DNA of 64,000 nt from Kappaphycus alvarezii (Eukaryota; Rhodophyta; Florideophyceae; Gigartinales; Solieriaceae). The stretch spans positions 744,001-808,000 of the forward strand of contig NADL03000753.1 of NCBI GenBank assembly GCA_002205965.3, written 5' to 3'. Under the pieces are notes generated by a model. The model had not been told where the DNA came from. It made no database searches and worked only from the letters and a program-made list of their open reading frames with translations. Positions 50,944 to 62,420 of this stretch are shown one piece after another (within the stretch, counting starts at the first letter, position 1; each line of letters opens with the position of its first letter). A program made the translations under genes and the position numbers.

Positions 50944-52759
50944 TCATAGCTCCGTAATACCGACGGAAGTTCCCGCAAGGGTAAAATGCATTCTGGGAAA
51001 TATGTCCCAGCCACAGCAGGTGTGGCATATGAGGTTACGACGGCGACTTATCTGCTGTTCTTTCATAAGGCGTGACGGTGATGGCGCCGACGTCCGCCCT
51101 CCCCAACCTGGGCGGTTGAAGTTTGTGTGGCGGTTGCGTATGGGATTCGCGGTGCGGGAGTATTTCTCGATCCGAGATAGGAGAGAGGGATCATAAGAGG
51201 TCTCTTCGGATATTGAAGTAAGTCCTTCCTCCGTCGTACAAGTTGGAATATCCGAAGCACCAGCTTGGTCAATAATGTGAGCCTCGTAGTCATTTACAGC
51301 GGCATCATACTCGATCGTTGAATTTTGAGATGCGGACGGAGAATCTAACAGGGCAACAGTCCTTTCTTTGACGTGGACTTCGTATCTCACCGCGGAGCCG
51401 TAATTATGGTACTAGGTTTGACCTGAGGGACTCGATCGAGACCTTTCGGAGTGCTTGAGATCGAGCTCTGACGGAGGTGCCTTGAATCTCGCGCACTAGA
51501 CAATATATATGAATGTAACTGCCTTATTTGTGCGTCGGTAATGGCTAACAACTCCCTAGATACGGCGGCCCTGGTCGTGAATGTATATCTAATAAGCTCT
51601 CGGGCGTCATGAACGTTACCACAACGGCTGCTGGCGTCCGAAAGGCGCAAATAGTAGTCGCGTTCGCCTTCGTGGGGTAGCTGCTGAACATCTCGCATAG
51701 CGAGTACCACAATGTGTATGGCATCTTCAATGGCGAAGGATCGAAGCATCCACTGGACTGCCTCCGGCCAGCTTGTGAAACCTCCCTGTTCTGGAGAAGT
51801 TGTTTCGGCGACAGAGCGAGATTGCCTTCTGCAATTCCAGTAAGTATGTCGGGAAGAACCCGAAAGGCTTGAGCTTCTGTCATGTCCTGGAGGTTGAACT
51901 CCCAAGCCATCAGTGCCAGGAAAGCTAACACCATGATAGGGTCTTCTCCCGAGAAAAAATCCTTCCTCTTAATCTTTTGCGGAATTCGTCTGGCTTTCGT
52001 CAGAGCTCTCCCTGTCTGCGGGGAAGTAAGTCCCGAATCCATGTCAAGTACCACTGATGGAGCGTATCCATCGTAAGATTCTGCAACACGTGGGGCCCAC
52101 AGCTGGTCTTCATATTCCTCAGCGACGCTTAATGTGCTAGTATGGTCCAGTTCATGGTACGAATTGCGGCGAGTTAGTTTTATTTCATCGTCCGTTGTGA
52201 CTTGCAAAATGGCATCACCTCTGACCCCCTCCTCTTCTGCATGTTGAATAATGTCTTGCGCTTCGCTGGAACGCTCAGAACCTTGAGCGTATTCTTGCTT
52301 GCGCAGTTGGTTTTGTTGCTTTCGGTATTTTCGTGACTTGGCCTCCATCTATTGAGACACCAAAGCGATTATTTCCCAGTTGTTGGCGTCCTCTGAGTAT
52401 ACCTCGAGTTCCTTGTCCGCAGCGATATCAGTTATCAACGTGTCTATTCTTTCCCAGTCCATAATACAATACTGACTGTATGTATATTTCCCATACAAAT
52501 CCTTGATCTTTCGATTCAAATGTCGATCGACACGGGCTTTTGTGGCAACGTTGCGATGATGGTTTGATCGATTGCATGGAAATTGTTTGTAATAAATAGA
52601 AGGATCTTGCTCGCGTTGATTGTTTTCGAATATCTTCTCTTGTATGTAGGCTGACACATTGATGAATTTGTATCTGTCCTTGGGTATGCTACTGGTACTG
52701 CTGTCAGTTCCACTTTGCGAGCTCTTGCGCAGTGGTTTCGATATTTGTGCAGGCGCCAT
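50944..52759 (-). pseudogene. outer element gag
   Basis: Four minus frames in series. 52759-52349 is hydrophilic with LNRKIKDLYGKYTYSQYCIM. 52348-51545 contains KDFFSGEDPIMVLAFLALMA, the start of the capsid domain. 51905-51387 contains SWPEAVQWMLRSFAIEDAIH and LPHEGERDYYLRLSDASSRC, the retrotransposon gag core. 51390-50944 ends with a knuckle-like ICHTCCGWDIFPRMH. The gag packages RNA; frame changes make it non-functional. Confidence 0.6.
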
Positions 52760-53374
52760 TGCGATTGAAATGTAACTGAAAAAGAGAGGAGTTGACGCAA
52801 AGAAGATGAAACCTCAAGGGATTGATTAGAAGAGAATATTTAGAGTGTTTGCAAGAGGGTGTCTCAAAAGTTTGGAGGGAAGAGGTGACTATGATCTTGA
52901 AAGACTGCTAGTGTGTGGTTAAATGTGGAAAGTTTGGAGCGCATGGAGTCTGATATGCTTTAATATAGGGCGGAATTGTAAGTGAGTAAGGTACGATTGA
53001 TGTATCCAGGATCGAAGCGAAATGAGACGATGCTACAATGGGTAATTTTCATGTGTTGAATTGAAATGCCATTATCAAGGTCTTATTGAGCCATCTACAG
53101 TCGTGATTGATATGGGATGATCGTCGCAGCAGCAGTTTCGTTTCGCTGCCCCGGCGGACCCCTCACCGTTTTTTATTGGTCCTATGCTCAGTTGTTCGCC
53201 TGGATATTGTGAATCGCATGTCTCGTTTCGGAACATTAGAGGTTGAACCACAAAGGTATTGATTGGTCTTGGGCACTTTTGCATTTGAAGATACATACAT
53301 TGTTGATGCTCAATATCGCAAGCGGTAGGTTTACATTGGTTTGCTACCTTTCGAATTATGTCTGATCTCTACCT
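52760..53374. other. 5' flank of outer element
   Basis: This is where the outer 5' LTR and primer-binding site should be, but no matching copy was found near 40.7-41.2 kb and no tRNA-complementary primer site was recognised. It also borders the CACTA relic. A 73-codon minus frame has no motif. Confidence 0.35.
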
Positions 53375-56130
53375 TTGCATGGCTGCAATATGGGTGCAGC
53401 AGTCACCTACTTGGCGTGCTGTTCACAAGTCTATCATGAAAGACCTCGCACGATTGCTAATGAAGAACGGACAAATTTAGGTCTGCCACCGCTCTCATGG
53501 GGTCCCCGTTTCAGCCAAGAGGCCCCGTCATGTGTTACAGCGATACTGCAAATGCGTCAAGACCGTGGTGGAATAAATGGAGAACATAGAGCAAGTTTGG
53601 TCGCGACGCAAGGAGCGGTGGCTTCGGATTCAATTGAACGATTTCGATTACTCAACCGTTGAGAACTCGTGCGCATACACGTGTTGCGCGGGTCGTGGTT
53701 TTGTCTCTGGTGGTTCGCATCATGATGAAATTATGAACGCTGCTTTTCCACAAGATCACCCACCTGTGTCGGGTAATGGTCATTCCCAAGGGGCAAATGA
53801 GGGGCTTGATGATGAACTTAATGATGGTTACGGTATTGATGATTCGGTGAACTTTCTGGGGGCGGCGATAAGAGTGATAGATCTGACTCGACTCCGCCGC
53901 TGGATGGAGGGGTTTATGGGGATCCTAAAGCGCCTTTTTGGAGATGGATTAGGAACAATATAATGGTTGGCTTTTGCTGTTGAAATGAGGGCGTCTGGGA
54001 ATCAAATGGAACGCATAATGCGTAACATTTATTCACTATACAATTTATGGGAGACTGTGCGTGCGAATGTCATCAAGTTCTCAGGGCTGCTGTCTAGAAA
54101 GTATATTGCTTGCCGAGGAAACATGTTATTAGATATGGAGTGCACTGAAGCGAATTATCGAGAGCCCGGAGAATCCTGATCTATGTGAGGTATGCAAAGA
54201 ACGAGGAACGGAACCCGAGTGGTGCCCTTTGAGTCAACTTCTCTCCTACCCAGAAGTGCTTGTTGGGTAGCAAGAACAATTGTGTAACCAACTTTATGAC
54301 GACAAGGCAATGGTTTCGGCGAATAGTGTAGGAACTGTGGAGGAAGGTTCGGAAAGGACGTGGAGATTTTTGTGACGGGAAGCTTACGAGAAAGTCGTGC
54401 GTGACAATGTGGTGGATGAAGCGACAAAGTATGATATCTTCATAGTTCCGTCTACTGATGGCTTTGAGCCATATGCAAACAGATCAGATGATGTCTGGCC
54501 GTTATTGGCATGAGTCTTAATCTTGCTCCGAGTCGGCTGTTCCTAGCTCGTAACGTATTACCACTAGGGTTTACAAAACGACCAAAATCCCAGCTAAAGT
54601 GGACACATTCTTCAAACCGTTGCGAAATGAGGTACTAAGGATAAATGCGAACGGTGGTACTAAGCTCAGGTTCTATGATGATGGATGGAGGTCGGTAAAG
54701 GTGAGTTGTGGTTTACATTGGATTTGCAGGCACTGCAGAAGGTTACAGGACGGCCGGTGTAAATGGGCGGAAGCCATGTTTGCAGTGTGAAATAGACGGG
54801 GATTGGTCAGCAAGGCACGGATTACTATTTCCAACTCAAATTAGCTTGCGACAAACAAACCGTCTTCAAGATTCCGTATGGTTCGCAAGATCAACATGGA
54901 AGCACCATTCATGCGGAGGGTCGGTAGGACTGAGGCTATCTTGTACTCTACAGGAATGATCTTCTGTGAATATGACGCAGCGAGAAGCTCTGTGCAGGGA
55001 GACTGGGATTAAGTGGAGAACGGTTGTGTATGACTTCCCCAGTATTGTTCCATTTTAAATCATTTCCAATCGATACTATGCACTTGATAATGAATATTAT
55101 ACATGACGTCGTGGAGCTACTGAGGGTGGGAAACAAGCACTTGAATCGTCTGCAGGCGGGGTTTGATGAGTTTGTGATTGCTGAACAAGTATGGGATCAA
55201 ATTGATCGGGAGCTTCTGGCAATACCGTATAGGAACCTGTCAGGCGGCGTTTGGTCAAAGGGTCAGGGACACGAGCTGCGCTCGCAAATGGGAAGCTGCT
55301 GAGTGCAGAATATTATGATCAACTATGCGCTTGTGCTCCTTGATAGGCATATACCGCAAATGTTTTTGCTCTGCTTAAGAGCGTTGTCCGATCTCTTCGA
55401 GCTAATATGCAGACCGGAGCTTTAGAGGAAGATATTTCCAGAGTTCGGTATCTTTAGATTGGTTTCGTGCGTCGTTATGAGCGGGATTTTTCCGGGTTCG
55501 ATCTCGAACGTGTTGGACTCTGCAACTTTACCATCCATTTGCAACTACACTTAGGTCATACTATTGCAATGGTTGGTCCTTTCGTGAATTGCAGCCAGAT
55601 TTGTGCGGAGCGGTATATTGGTTTTATCAAGAGCCGTTTATATTCAACTGTAACAGCAGCTTAATCGCTAACGGAGAATGCAAAATTGTTTTAGGCGTAC
55701 AAGATAATGTTCGATGACGCTTTCATGTCTTCTGATGATGTGTTTGGGGAAGGGTTGGTTGATTTTGAATTAGATCCTGAGGTGGGGGCTGGCAATGATG
55801 ATGGTACAAGCTTACGGGTTGGAGGGGAAACGTCCCAGAGAGTCGCTGAAGTGCCTGCAGATTTAGGTAGTGATGGGGGAGGTGATATCTTGGCGGGTGG
55901 GATTGAGGTTGGCCATGAACGTTTGGATGCGATTAATTGACTTGAAAACGATTCTGATGATGCCCAGGGAACTGCATAGACGAGCGACATTCCAGGTTTT
56001 GTTTTGCTGGGTAATGGTAAGTCTGAGCATCTTAATGGTTCTTTAGCACATGAGATAAACCTGGAAGGGCTGTTGAAGAGCTATATTATGACTATGGAAG
56101 GGATATCCGAGGAAGAGGCGGAGATTGCAG
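53375..56130 (+). pseudogene. Tnp2-family CACTA transposase relic
   Basis: The N-terminal region is acidic with SHHDEIMNAAFPQDHPPVSG. The centre has ILSNLAPSRLFLARNVLPLG-type LNLAPSRLFLARNVLPLGF (54510), then IGFAGTAEGYRTAGVNGRKP with CLQCEIDGDWS (54710-54800). Then VLFHFKSFPIDTMHLIMNII (55040-55090), IPYRNLSGGVWSKGQGHELR (55225-55280), and VGLCNFTIHLQLHLGHTIAM with CSQICAERYIGFIKSRLYST (55510-55640). The last blocks correspond to the Tnp2 C-terminal domain (mH...NiiHdv, GPfv.Cs...ERyiGfiKs). Many frame changes make it a fossil. The final acidic part around 55707-55940 may be the C-terminal tail. Confidence 0.65.
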
Positions 56131-56550
56131 TTAGAAAAAGCAAGCACCTGGCATTTATAAATGCTAAGATCTGATGTGGCGAGTGTTGGCAGCGTATTGG
56201 TTCCCTTGCTGGTGTTCATGACAGACGAACCCGTTCGGATTTCTACATCGCTGCGGAGCTCGCCCCATCTGAGGGAGAGCACGGGACTGCTCAGTCTACT
56301 ACGGCCGCGTGCTGCGCTTGATTCAGTACAATTTCGACCTTCCTTCTGGAAGATTATCTATCCCGTTGGTGGTGGCAGACTCGACAAGTGACTTAAGGGT
56401 GAACGGTCTGCAAGAGGTTTACAAGAACGATTCCGATGGCATTCGTTTCGGTACAACAGCTCAGTGCAGCACAAGTGTATTGAATTTGATAGGGGTCGTC
56501 AAGCGTGAGTATCCTCGTCACAGAAGGCATTAAAGGCTATCCGGACGCAA
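53375..56550 (+). mobile_element. CACTA (En/Spm-type) transposon relic
   Basis: Plus-strand fragments match a Tnp2-type transposase in order, with stops and frame changes throughout. The CACTA terminal repeats and 3-bp target duplications were not located by eye, so the boundaries are only those of the recognisable coding remains. Confidence 0.6.
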
Positions 56551-57480
56551 GACTTTTTTTTTGGATCCGTATCGCCGCATTCAAAATCTCTTGAACAGCG
56601 ATAAATCTTCACCGATGTTTCTAATCGAAACCTGGTAGCTGGTATCATACAGTGGTCCTGACGCGGAATATCCTTGAACAATGTGTAGTAGTATTTGATG
56701 GTGAGCAACCACTACAGTAAACTATTCTTATTTCCCATTGCAGAATCTGTGGCGTCATTTGATGATCCATGCGTGACAATATCTAAGTCCATATCTACGT
56801 GTCATCTTCAGACGCCGACTTTTCAGGAATAATATATGCATCGATTTTATGAACGTATTTAAAGATCTCCTTATTACACTGACGTCCATGAATAAATGCA
56901 TCGATTTTATGAACGTATTTAAAGGTCTCCTTATTACACTGACGTCCATGAGAGGGGTTCAGTTAACTGCATGTGGGGATATAGTGAGGAACGCCTTGCT
57001 GGCATGTGGATGTCACCTGGATTGCTTTTGGAGGCTCTTTGACCACTTGCGGAGCACCACTGACGCACTCCATTAGACGTGCACATGTATACCCCTTTTT
57101 TCCAATCTCACAATCCATAATTATTCCAATTACAGGTAAAATTAGTACAAGGCGCCACGACGGCGGCGCAGGTCGCACGCGGTGCAAAGGGAACCCCTCC
57201 AATAGCATGGGCGGACCTCATTCGCCTTTTTTCAGAACGGTGAGACATCAAGAAGCTGTTATTCATTGTTTGGGGGGATCGGAGGATGAGGGAAAACCAG
57301 GGAGGCAACAGGGCCGCTCCTTAGTTACTCAGTATTCAAGACTTCACTCGCAACGATTACGATTTCTCTCTATGCTTCCTTAGTACATAGTCTTGTATGA
57401 TGAATTTTTCTCCGTCATTGCTCTTCAATCTACTTGATTTCTTGATTCCACTCTTCTTGCCACATTGAAATTACTCCTTT
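56551..57480. other. unassigned spacer with 60-bp tandem duplication
   Basis: This lies between the CACTA relic and the next retrotransposon. It contains the tandem pair at 56836-56955. Frames at 57006-57383 (+) and 57108-57308 (-) show no motif. It may include the unrecognised 3' LTR of the minus-strand element to the right. Confidence 0.35.
56836..56955 (+). repeat. 60-bp direct tandem duplication
   Basis: Two consecutive copies begin ATGCATCGATTTTATGAACG at 56836 and 56896 and differ at very few bases (AAAGATCTCC against AAAGGTCTCC). The period is 60, a multiple of three, so the plus frame repeats MNVFK-LLITLTSM. Confidence 0.85.
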
Positions 57481-58380
57481 TCATAAGATGAGTAAATGAG
57501 TAGATCTAGGCTTATACGGTACAATCCGGCACGCATGAAGTCCCTCCCGTGTAACACGACCAGTGGAGGACATTAACTCGTAGCGTGGGTAGTTCGCCTT
57601 GATTACCCGGCACGGTCCATAGAAATATGAATCGAAGACCGGCCTCTTGCGCCCCTTATTAAACGTCGCACCGTGCGCCACCAACTCTTCATCTCTAACT
57701 TCGAACTCCCTGACGTTTCCATTGGCCTTGCGGTGTTCGCTAGATTTCTCCACCAAACCAGCCTGCGTTCCAGAATCGGCTAACGTCTCAATAAGCCTAT
57801 GATTGGAACTTTCGTCACTGAGAAATGCTGCGGATTCAATGTCTAGAATAGTCGAATTAATCTCATACATCAGTCGTAGAGGGAAAGGGGCGTCGCTTCG
57901 GTCTCGTCTGCGGTAACCGTATAGGACTTTAGGCAGATATTATGCCCACTCTCCCCAACCGCGTACGATCAACCTTTTGAGCGCGTGCTTGATATTTCCC
58001 ACTATCCGCTCCGCGCGACCGTTTGCCATCGGCGCGTAAAAAGCATCGCATTTCACTCGACTCTCTTCTTTTCAATGTACTATTGTACCGATCCCACCAA
58101 AAACGCAGTCGCGTTATCCGAGATGATCATTTGTGGCGATCCGAACTGTAATGTTATCTCTTCCTCGATGAACTTCATTACCGTATCGGCAGTAGGATCC
58201 GTCGTAGTCCACGCTGTAGGCCACCCAGTCATATGTTCCCCGGCAATCAGAATAAATCTTTTCCCAATCTTCGAAGGCTTGAAGGGCCCAGCGAAGTCCA
58301 TCGAGATGGTTGCAAAGAGTCCAGTAACTGGAGCTCCCAGACTCGAATGATACGCCGGAAACCTTCCCGCATACTAGCAC
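57481..58380 (-). pseudogene. third element integrase
   Basis: The core frame 58301-58080 reads MDFAGPFKPSKIGKRFILIA with the first Asp, then TADTVMKFIEEEITLQFGSP and MIISDNATAF with the second Asp. The C-terminal frame 57870-57481 ends with ELVAHGATFNKGRKRPVFDS, FYGPCRVIKANYPRYELMSS and REGLHACRIVPY, the usual GP-x-x-V beta domain. A frame change and stops lie between the two, so the Glu of the DDE set was not located. Confidence 0.65.
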
Positions 58381-58599
58381 CCATCACAACCCTGTACGTA
58401 CTCGGCGACGTCACGATACACCCCAGGCCACCAGAATCGGTCTCTCACGAACGTTTTTGTTCAACTGATGTCCCAGTGGCCAATTTCATCGTGTAAGGTG
58501 GCCGGTATCTCCGAGCGTTTACCCATCGAAGGCACGACTCAGAGTCCGTCCTACTCGAGACGGAAGAGGGTTTCGTTCCAGAGCATGAAACTATTCGCA

Positions 58600-59240
58600 C
58601 TACGTCTCACTGCGAACTTCTTCTTTGGGTCGGATTCTCGAGCTCTTTCTCCGGCTAGGAGCCGTGCTACGTCTAGCGAGCGTTGTTCCAAGCTGTTCAA
58701 CTTGGTTCTTCCCAATCCACTGTCGCTCCCAATACTTCTGTTGTGTTCTCATTAATTCTTCTTTCCGGCTTCTTGTTAGGTCTTCGCGAGAGATAATCGG
58801 CCGCTCCATTCGCCAGGCCCGGACAATATTTGATTTCGAAGTCGCATTCCGCCATCAAGTCCATCCATCTTGGCAACCGGCTGTGAATATATTTCTTCCC
58901 GAACGTGGTTTGAAGGGCTTGGAGATCCGTATAGACGACGAAAGGCTTATCGAACAGAAGTTACACTCGGAAATTCTTAAGAGCAAAAACTGCGGCAGGT
59001 GCTTCTCGTTCGCTTGTGGAAGCGGCGCTCCTGGTCCGTCATCTTTCGAGAAGCGAATTGAATGGGTGTAGAATTGAAACCCGGAAACTCTGATACTGGA
59101 GGGGTAGTCAGTTTCCCCTTCAAGCATTCAAAAGCCTCTTGCATCTCCGGAGTCCATTCGGAAGCCTTCTTGACCGACGTCGCCGCGTGAAACACCGCTG
59201 AGCTAGCGGAAAACCCCGTATGGACCGCCGTTAGTATCAC
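58600..59240 (-). pseudogene. third element RNase H region (decayed)
   Basis: Minus frames 59240-58977 and 59127-58855 include AFECLKGKLTTPPVSEFPGF, the RT-connection block of gypsy pol, followed by PIQFASRKMTDQERRF, the block before the RNase H catalytic core. The rest is scrambled by frame changes. Confidence 0.5.
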
Positions 59241-59426
59241 TCCAGTCCTAGAAAACTCCTTATTTCGGTCACGTTTTCCGGCACAGAAGCTTCTATAATA
59301 TCTTTAATTAACAATGTGACCGAGCAACTTCACGTCTGGCTGAGCAAAGCTGCACTTGGTTACCTTCAGCTTGAACTCAGCTTCTTTGATCTTCCTGAAT
59401 ACCTCTTTGCAATGAGCTACGTGTTC

Positions 59427-59737
59427 CTAAAACGTCTTAGAAGACATTAAAACGTCGTCCAAATAAACCATAGCAAACGGTAACCCACGAAGAACCTCTT
59501 TTATCATCCTTTGAAACGTCTCTGGAGCTTTCATTAGTCCAAACAGAATTACCTCAAACACTTTCGTTCCATATAGAGTGAAAAAATTCGTCTCTTCCTT
59601 GCAAGTTTCGGGCATACTAACCTGCCAGTATCCTGTTTAGTGGTCCAATGTTGTGAAAAATCTTTACCAGAGGGTTCGTTGAAAATTTCTTCTATATTCG
59701 GTAACGGCAATTGGTCTTGCTTCATCACCATGTTCAA
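59427..59737 (-). pseudogene. third element reverse transcriptase
   Basis: Frames 59737-59549 and 59615-59427 carry MKQDQLPLPNIEEIF, then FFTLYGTKVFEVILFGLMKA and PETFQRMIKEVLRG followed by VYLDDVLMSSK. The YLDD catalytic box is intact (59454-59465). The FGL-x-x-AP-x-TFQR block is recognisable. The stretch between is frame-shifted. Confidence 0.65.
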
Positions 59738-59815
59738 CAGACGGTGGTAGACGCAGAACAGGGGCCTTTCGTCTTTCTTCGTGGGTATCTCTACTGGAAA
59801 GGACCAGGCGGGCCT

Positions 59816-60700
59816 TTACAGCGTAATAATTCCAGCCTCCGATAATTCCTTAACCTTTTTTCTTACTACTTCGTTATGCCTCGGCGGCATTCGGCAGGCT
59901 TTTGAATGTATCTGAGTCTTGTCTGTCAACTCTAAAGAATGTACTACCGGCACATGAGCAGGCTCCAAATCGTTAACGACCCAAGCCATGACATCCGTGT
60001 TCTTGAGAGCTTTCGCCAGCTCCTTCTTGTTCTTCTCTTCGAGGTGGCCCAACGTCGAGGCCAATAAAGCCGAGCGGTCTACCCCAACATTCACGTCTTT
60101 CTTAACCTCAGTCTTCGCCGAGCGATTTAGAGCAGGCTCGTACGGTTCCGTTTTAATAATGGCTAAGACCAGGTCTTGTTCGGTATCCGATTCACCATCG
60201 CTTTCGCTAAACGACGAGAAAGGTTGGAGAGTTTCCTCATCGTCCGAAACTCTGGGAGAAGTAAAGTACTCACTGTTCGGCTGAGTCCCATTGATGCTAA
60301 ACGGCCCATTGACGAATGGCAACACAACCTCTTCTTCTCCTATAACCAAGGTGACTTGCTGGAGTGCATAATCGATGCGTTTCTGGAGGGCTTCCATAGT
60401 CTGAATTCCATCGATAAAGTCGAACAGGGCATTGTTGACCACCAGGAACTCTAGGTGCACGACTATTGACCCGTAAGACACATTAACACCTCTGACACAA
60501 CCAAGAACCTCTGCGACAGTTTCGTCTGGTACCGTAACCTGCCGATCGCTCTCTGTCGGGTTTAGTGCAAGTTTTTGGCAGAGGCACCAAGAGATCAGGT
60601 TAGGAACTGAACCCGTGTCCAGAAGAATATGAGTCTCCGTTCCACATAACTTCACGGCTACTACCTTGAGTCGGCGTGGACCTCCTGAAGATTTTACCAT
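59816..60700 (-). pseudogene. third element protease and pol N-terminus
   Basis: A 294-codon open frame. THILLDTGSVPNLISWCLCQ is the retropepsin active site with an intact D-T-G (residues about 28-30). LEFLVVNNALFDFIDGIQTM and VTLVIGEEEVVLPFV continue the fold. An acidic linker (DDEETLQPFSSFSESDGESD) leads to the pol start with QIHSKACRMPPRHNEVVRKK and ELSEAGIITL, the standard gypsy RT entry. It cleaves the polyprotein. This is the best preserved frame of this element. Confidence 0.7.
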
Positions 60701-60992
60701 CGATGCCTGTGTAACCGGTAGCCTCTCGGATATAAATTCCCTTAAAACCTTTTAGGACTCCTCGGCATCCCCGCGCAATAGTTGCCCGAAGCTCATCCCT
60801 GGGGGAGCGGAAGTCGGTTCTGCTATAACGTTATAATTCCCTACATGATCCTAGATTCCACCGGAGTTCTTCTTCGACTTGCACTTTACTCTCTTCTTAT
60901 TCTTCCTTGGGACGGGGCCACCATCGGCGGACGGTCAGCAGGGGCCCTATCCAAGATGAAATCAAGATCCATCAATTTTTCTCTGCTCTGTC

Positions 60993-61565
60993 TCAGGAAT
61001 GCCTACCCGTCCGCACTTCTCTTCGCGCGGCGACAAAGTCCTTTTTGCGAGATTCCTGAACAACCGCGACCTTATCATCATACTCTGGCTTCTTCATTTT
61101 CATTTTCAACTCTTCTCCAGACTCAGACCGGGCCGTAGCAACTCCGCCTCGCTGATCAAAACCATGAGGGTTCTTGGACCAGCATGTTGCCTCCGAATGG
61201 CCTCTTATCCCACCAATTTTGCAACGTGTATATCTATGCGTATTATGCGGGTAACGGCTCGCCCCATGGCCTTTCTGGTTGCAATAGATGGAAAAATACT
61301 CTGCATCCGTCTTCACCGGCGGCCTCGTCGCGTCGAATTGTTTCTTCACTAACAAAGATAGTTCAGCGAATTGGTCGGGCAACTTATCAACCTTGTTTTC
61401 CAGGTGCTGCGAACTACGAGCATATGGCCTTTGGAGGATCTTCTTCATCTTTCCACTCGATGACGTTCCTTGAATATCTTTTCCGTAGAATGTATTCTGC
61501 GTGGTGCAACGGCTGACCACTAACAAAACCAACAAACAACAGCGACTAACCTGATATGCAAACAC
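60993..61565 (-). pseudogene. third element gag C-terminus with zinc-knuckle-like motif
   Basis: A 190-codon frame with Cys/His pattern YCNQKGHGASRYPHNTHRYT followed by CKIGGIRGHSEATC, resembling a double CCHC nucleic-acid-binding region with one partly lost knuckle, and a basic tail. The N-terminal part (MFAYQVSRCCLLVLLVVSRC) is unlikely to be translated as such; the frame probably opens upstream without this Met. Confidence 0.5.
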
Positions 61566-61780
61566 TGAGGGTGTCCGACTCCTTCCTCTGAAAATAGCTT
61601 GAGCCGTGGAAAACTATAGCCGCGGAGGCATTAGAGACTTGTACGGCCAAGGCGATACTGGATGCCACTCGGCGTGGGCGTAACTTTCATCTGTCCAGCA
61701 AAGATCTAAATTCGTAGAATGGATTTCATACGGCCCTGAGGCCGCAATCCATCTATCGCTTTGCTGACTTGTGGGGAACG
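61566..61780. other. junction between Ty3/gypsy relic and rDNA fragment
   Basis: No feature was recognised; it is the expected place for the 5' LTR of the minus-strand element. A 91-codon minus frame at 61614-61889 runs into the rDNA fragment and is spurious. Confidence 0.4.
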
Positions 61781-62420
61781 GGTTATTATTAAGAGGGACG
61801 GTTGGGAGCATTTTTTTTCCGCTGTCAGAAGTAAAATTCTTGGATTGTCGGAACACAAACGGCTGCGAAAGCGTCTGCCAGAAGTGCATGTCTATGCATT
61901 GTCAAGAACGAAAGTAAGGGGGTCGAAGACGATCAGAATACGTAGTAGTCTTTACTATAAACGATGAGGACGGGGGATCGGGCAGGACTTGAAAATTTGG
62001 CCTTCCCGACACCCTTCGGAGAGCCAAAAGTGTTTGCTTTCTGTGGGGAGTATGGTCGTAAGGCTGAAACTTAAAGAAATTGACGGAAGGCATCACCAGG
62101 TGTGGAGCCTGCGGCTTAATTTGACTCAACACGGGGAAACTTACCAGCTCTGGACATAGTGAGGATTGACAGATTGAGAGCTCTTTCTTTATTTTATGGT
62201 TGGTGGTGCATGGTCCTTCTTAGTTGGTGGAGTGATCTGTCTAGTTAATTACGTTAACGAGCGAGACCTGGGCGTGCTAGCTAGGTGCGACTACCGCTTT
62301 TTGGTAGTGAGGCTGCCTTCCTAGACGGAATTCGGACGTCTAGTCCGCGGAAGCTACAGGCAATAACAGGTCTGAGATGCCCTTAGATGTTATGGGCCAC
62401 ATGCATGCTCAATTGTGCTG
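61781..62420 (+). rRNA. 18S rRNA gene fragment, degenerate
   Basis: Conserved small-subunit rRNA words occur in order: AGGGACGGTTGGGAGCATT, GTAAAATTCTTGGATTG, AAGAACGAAAGTAAGGGGGT, GTAGTCTTTACTATAAACGA, GAAACTTAAAGAAATTGACG, GTGTGGAGCCTGCGGCTTAA, TTTGACTCAACACGGGGAAA, AGTGAGGATTGACAGATTGA, GAGCTCTTTCTT, CTTAGTTGGTGGAGTGAT, GTTAACGAGCGAGACC and GATGCCCTTAGATGTTATGG. This is roughly the third quarter of the 18S molecule; the 5' part and the 3' end are absent. Substitutions at normally invariant sites (for example GAAGTAAAATTC for GAGGTGAAATTC) show it is a pseudogene fragment. Wording from memory suggests a red-algal type. Confidence 0.85.

Larger units (their letters stand above)
41260..52759 (-). 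mobile_element. outer Ty3/gypsy retrotransposon, split by an insertion
   Basis: On the minus strand the order is gag (52759-50944), protease region (50279-49591), reverse transcriptase (49413-48944), RNase H (48881-47946) and integrase (47860-46871). It is interrupted by the inner element at 41919-46865, and the integrase C-terminus and tail resume at 41918-41260. Reverse transcriptase before integrase defines Ty3/gypsy. Frame breaks and active-site losses show it is dead. LTRs were not identified. Confidence 0.75.
57481..61565 (-). mobile_element. third Ty3/gypsy retrotransposon relic
   Basis: Minus-strand order is zinc knuckle/gag end (61565-60993), protease and pol start (60700-59816), reverse transcriptase (59737-59427), RNase H region (59240-58855), integrase (58380-58080) and integrase C-terminus (57870-57481). 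It is distinct in sequence from both elements at 41-53 kb. No LTR pair was found in the flanks. Confidence 0.7.

Noticed and set aside
52860-53000. CACTA-type terminal repeat (TAGTG/CACTA words) for the Tnp2 relic
   Set aside because: Only isolated 5-mers are present, with no matching partner repeat near 56.5-57.1 kb; boundaries left open.
61614-61889. 91-codon minus frame
   Set aside because: It runs across the antisense of the 18S rRNA fragment and has no protein motif.
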